DNA of 13,621 nucleotides from the NCBI GenBank assembly GCA_016219235.1, contig JACRBO010000461.1, positions 1 through 13,621 of the forward strand, given 5' to 3'. The notes below the pieces were generated by a model. That model was not told where the DNA came from. It ran no database searches and worked only from the letters and a program-made list of their open reading frames with translations. The DNA is from Chloroflexota bacterium (lineage in GTDB: Bacteria; Chloroflexota; Anaerolineae; Fen-1058). The translations under genes and the position numbers were made by a program. Positions 13,593 to 13,621 of this stretch are shown here, piece by piece. How positions within the stretch are numbered: position 1 is the stretch's first letter; the number at the start of each line of letters is the position of its first letter.

Positions 13593-13621
13593 GTGGTTCT
13601 TTCCCCCATCCCAACCATCCC

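Noticed and set aside
13007..13618. 203-codon - strand frame over the msrQ-like gene
   Set aside because: No motif, and it crosses the heptamer repeat and terminator. The + strand encodes clear membrane helices with heme histidines.

Overview
The window looks like a high-GC (about 60%) bacterial chromosome segment, most probably from Chloroflexota. This is inferred from three things. The two large exported proteins share a C-terminal module ending in Y-x-x-YLP-[VL]-I, which I associate with Chloroflexi surface proteins. The architecture combines parallel beta-helix, choice-of-anchor Q, PKD and DUF11-type modules. There is also a small REP-like intergenic repeat. No rRNA, tRNA, CRISPR array, transposase or phage gene was seen.

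Layout. (1) Positions 1-7825, + strand: an exported pair. The first gene is a 5'-truncated giant beta-helix protein that enters from outside the window. Ten bases after its stop comes a 1290-residue secreted subtilisin-like (S8) protease with inhibitor-like propeptide, PPC, IPT/TIG, Ig-like and DUF11 modules. The two proteins share a homologous C-terminal module. (2) Positions 7908-11432, - strand: a three-gene unit transcribed as WYL-domain regulator, then HerA-like HAS-barrel/DUF87 ATPase, then Cas4/RecB-like PD-(D/E)XK nuclease. The first two genes overlap. A perfect palindrome overlaps the predicted transcription start and Shine-Dalgarno region of the regulator. (3) Positions 11669-13471, + strand, divergent from the WYL gene: an exported Tat/lipoprotein-type DUF3500 protein, then an MsrQ/YedZ-like six-helix b-type cytochrome, closed by a strong hairpin terminator.

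How the genes may work together. The first pair is likely co-secreted surface machinery made of an adhesin-like or structural beta-helix protein and a modular protease. The - strand unit looks like a regulated DNA-processing system: a hexameric DNA-translocating ATPase paired with a single-strand-type nuclease under a WYL regulator. WYL regulators are frequent in defence and DNA-damage loci, so this is the best candidate here for an undescribed system. The DUF3500-MsrQ pair suggests a membrane-to-periplasm electron-transfer module in which an uncharacterised exported protein stands where MsrP would normally be. These functional links are inferences from domains and spacing. No search could be run.
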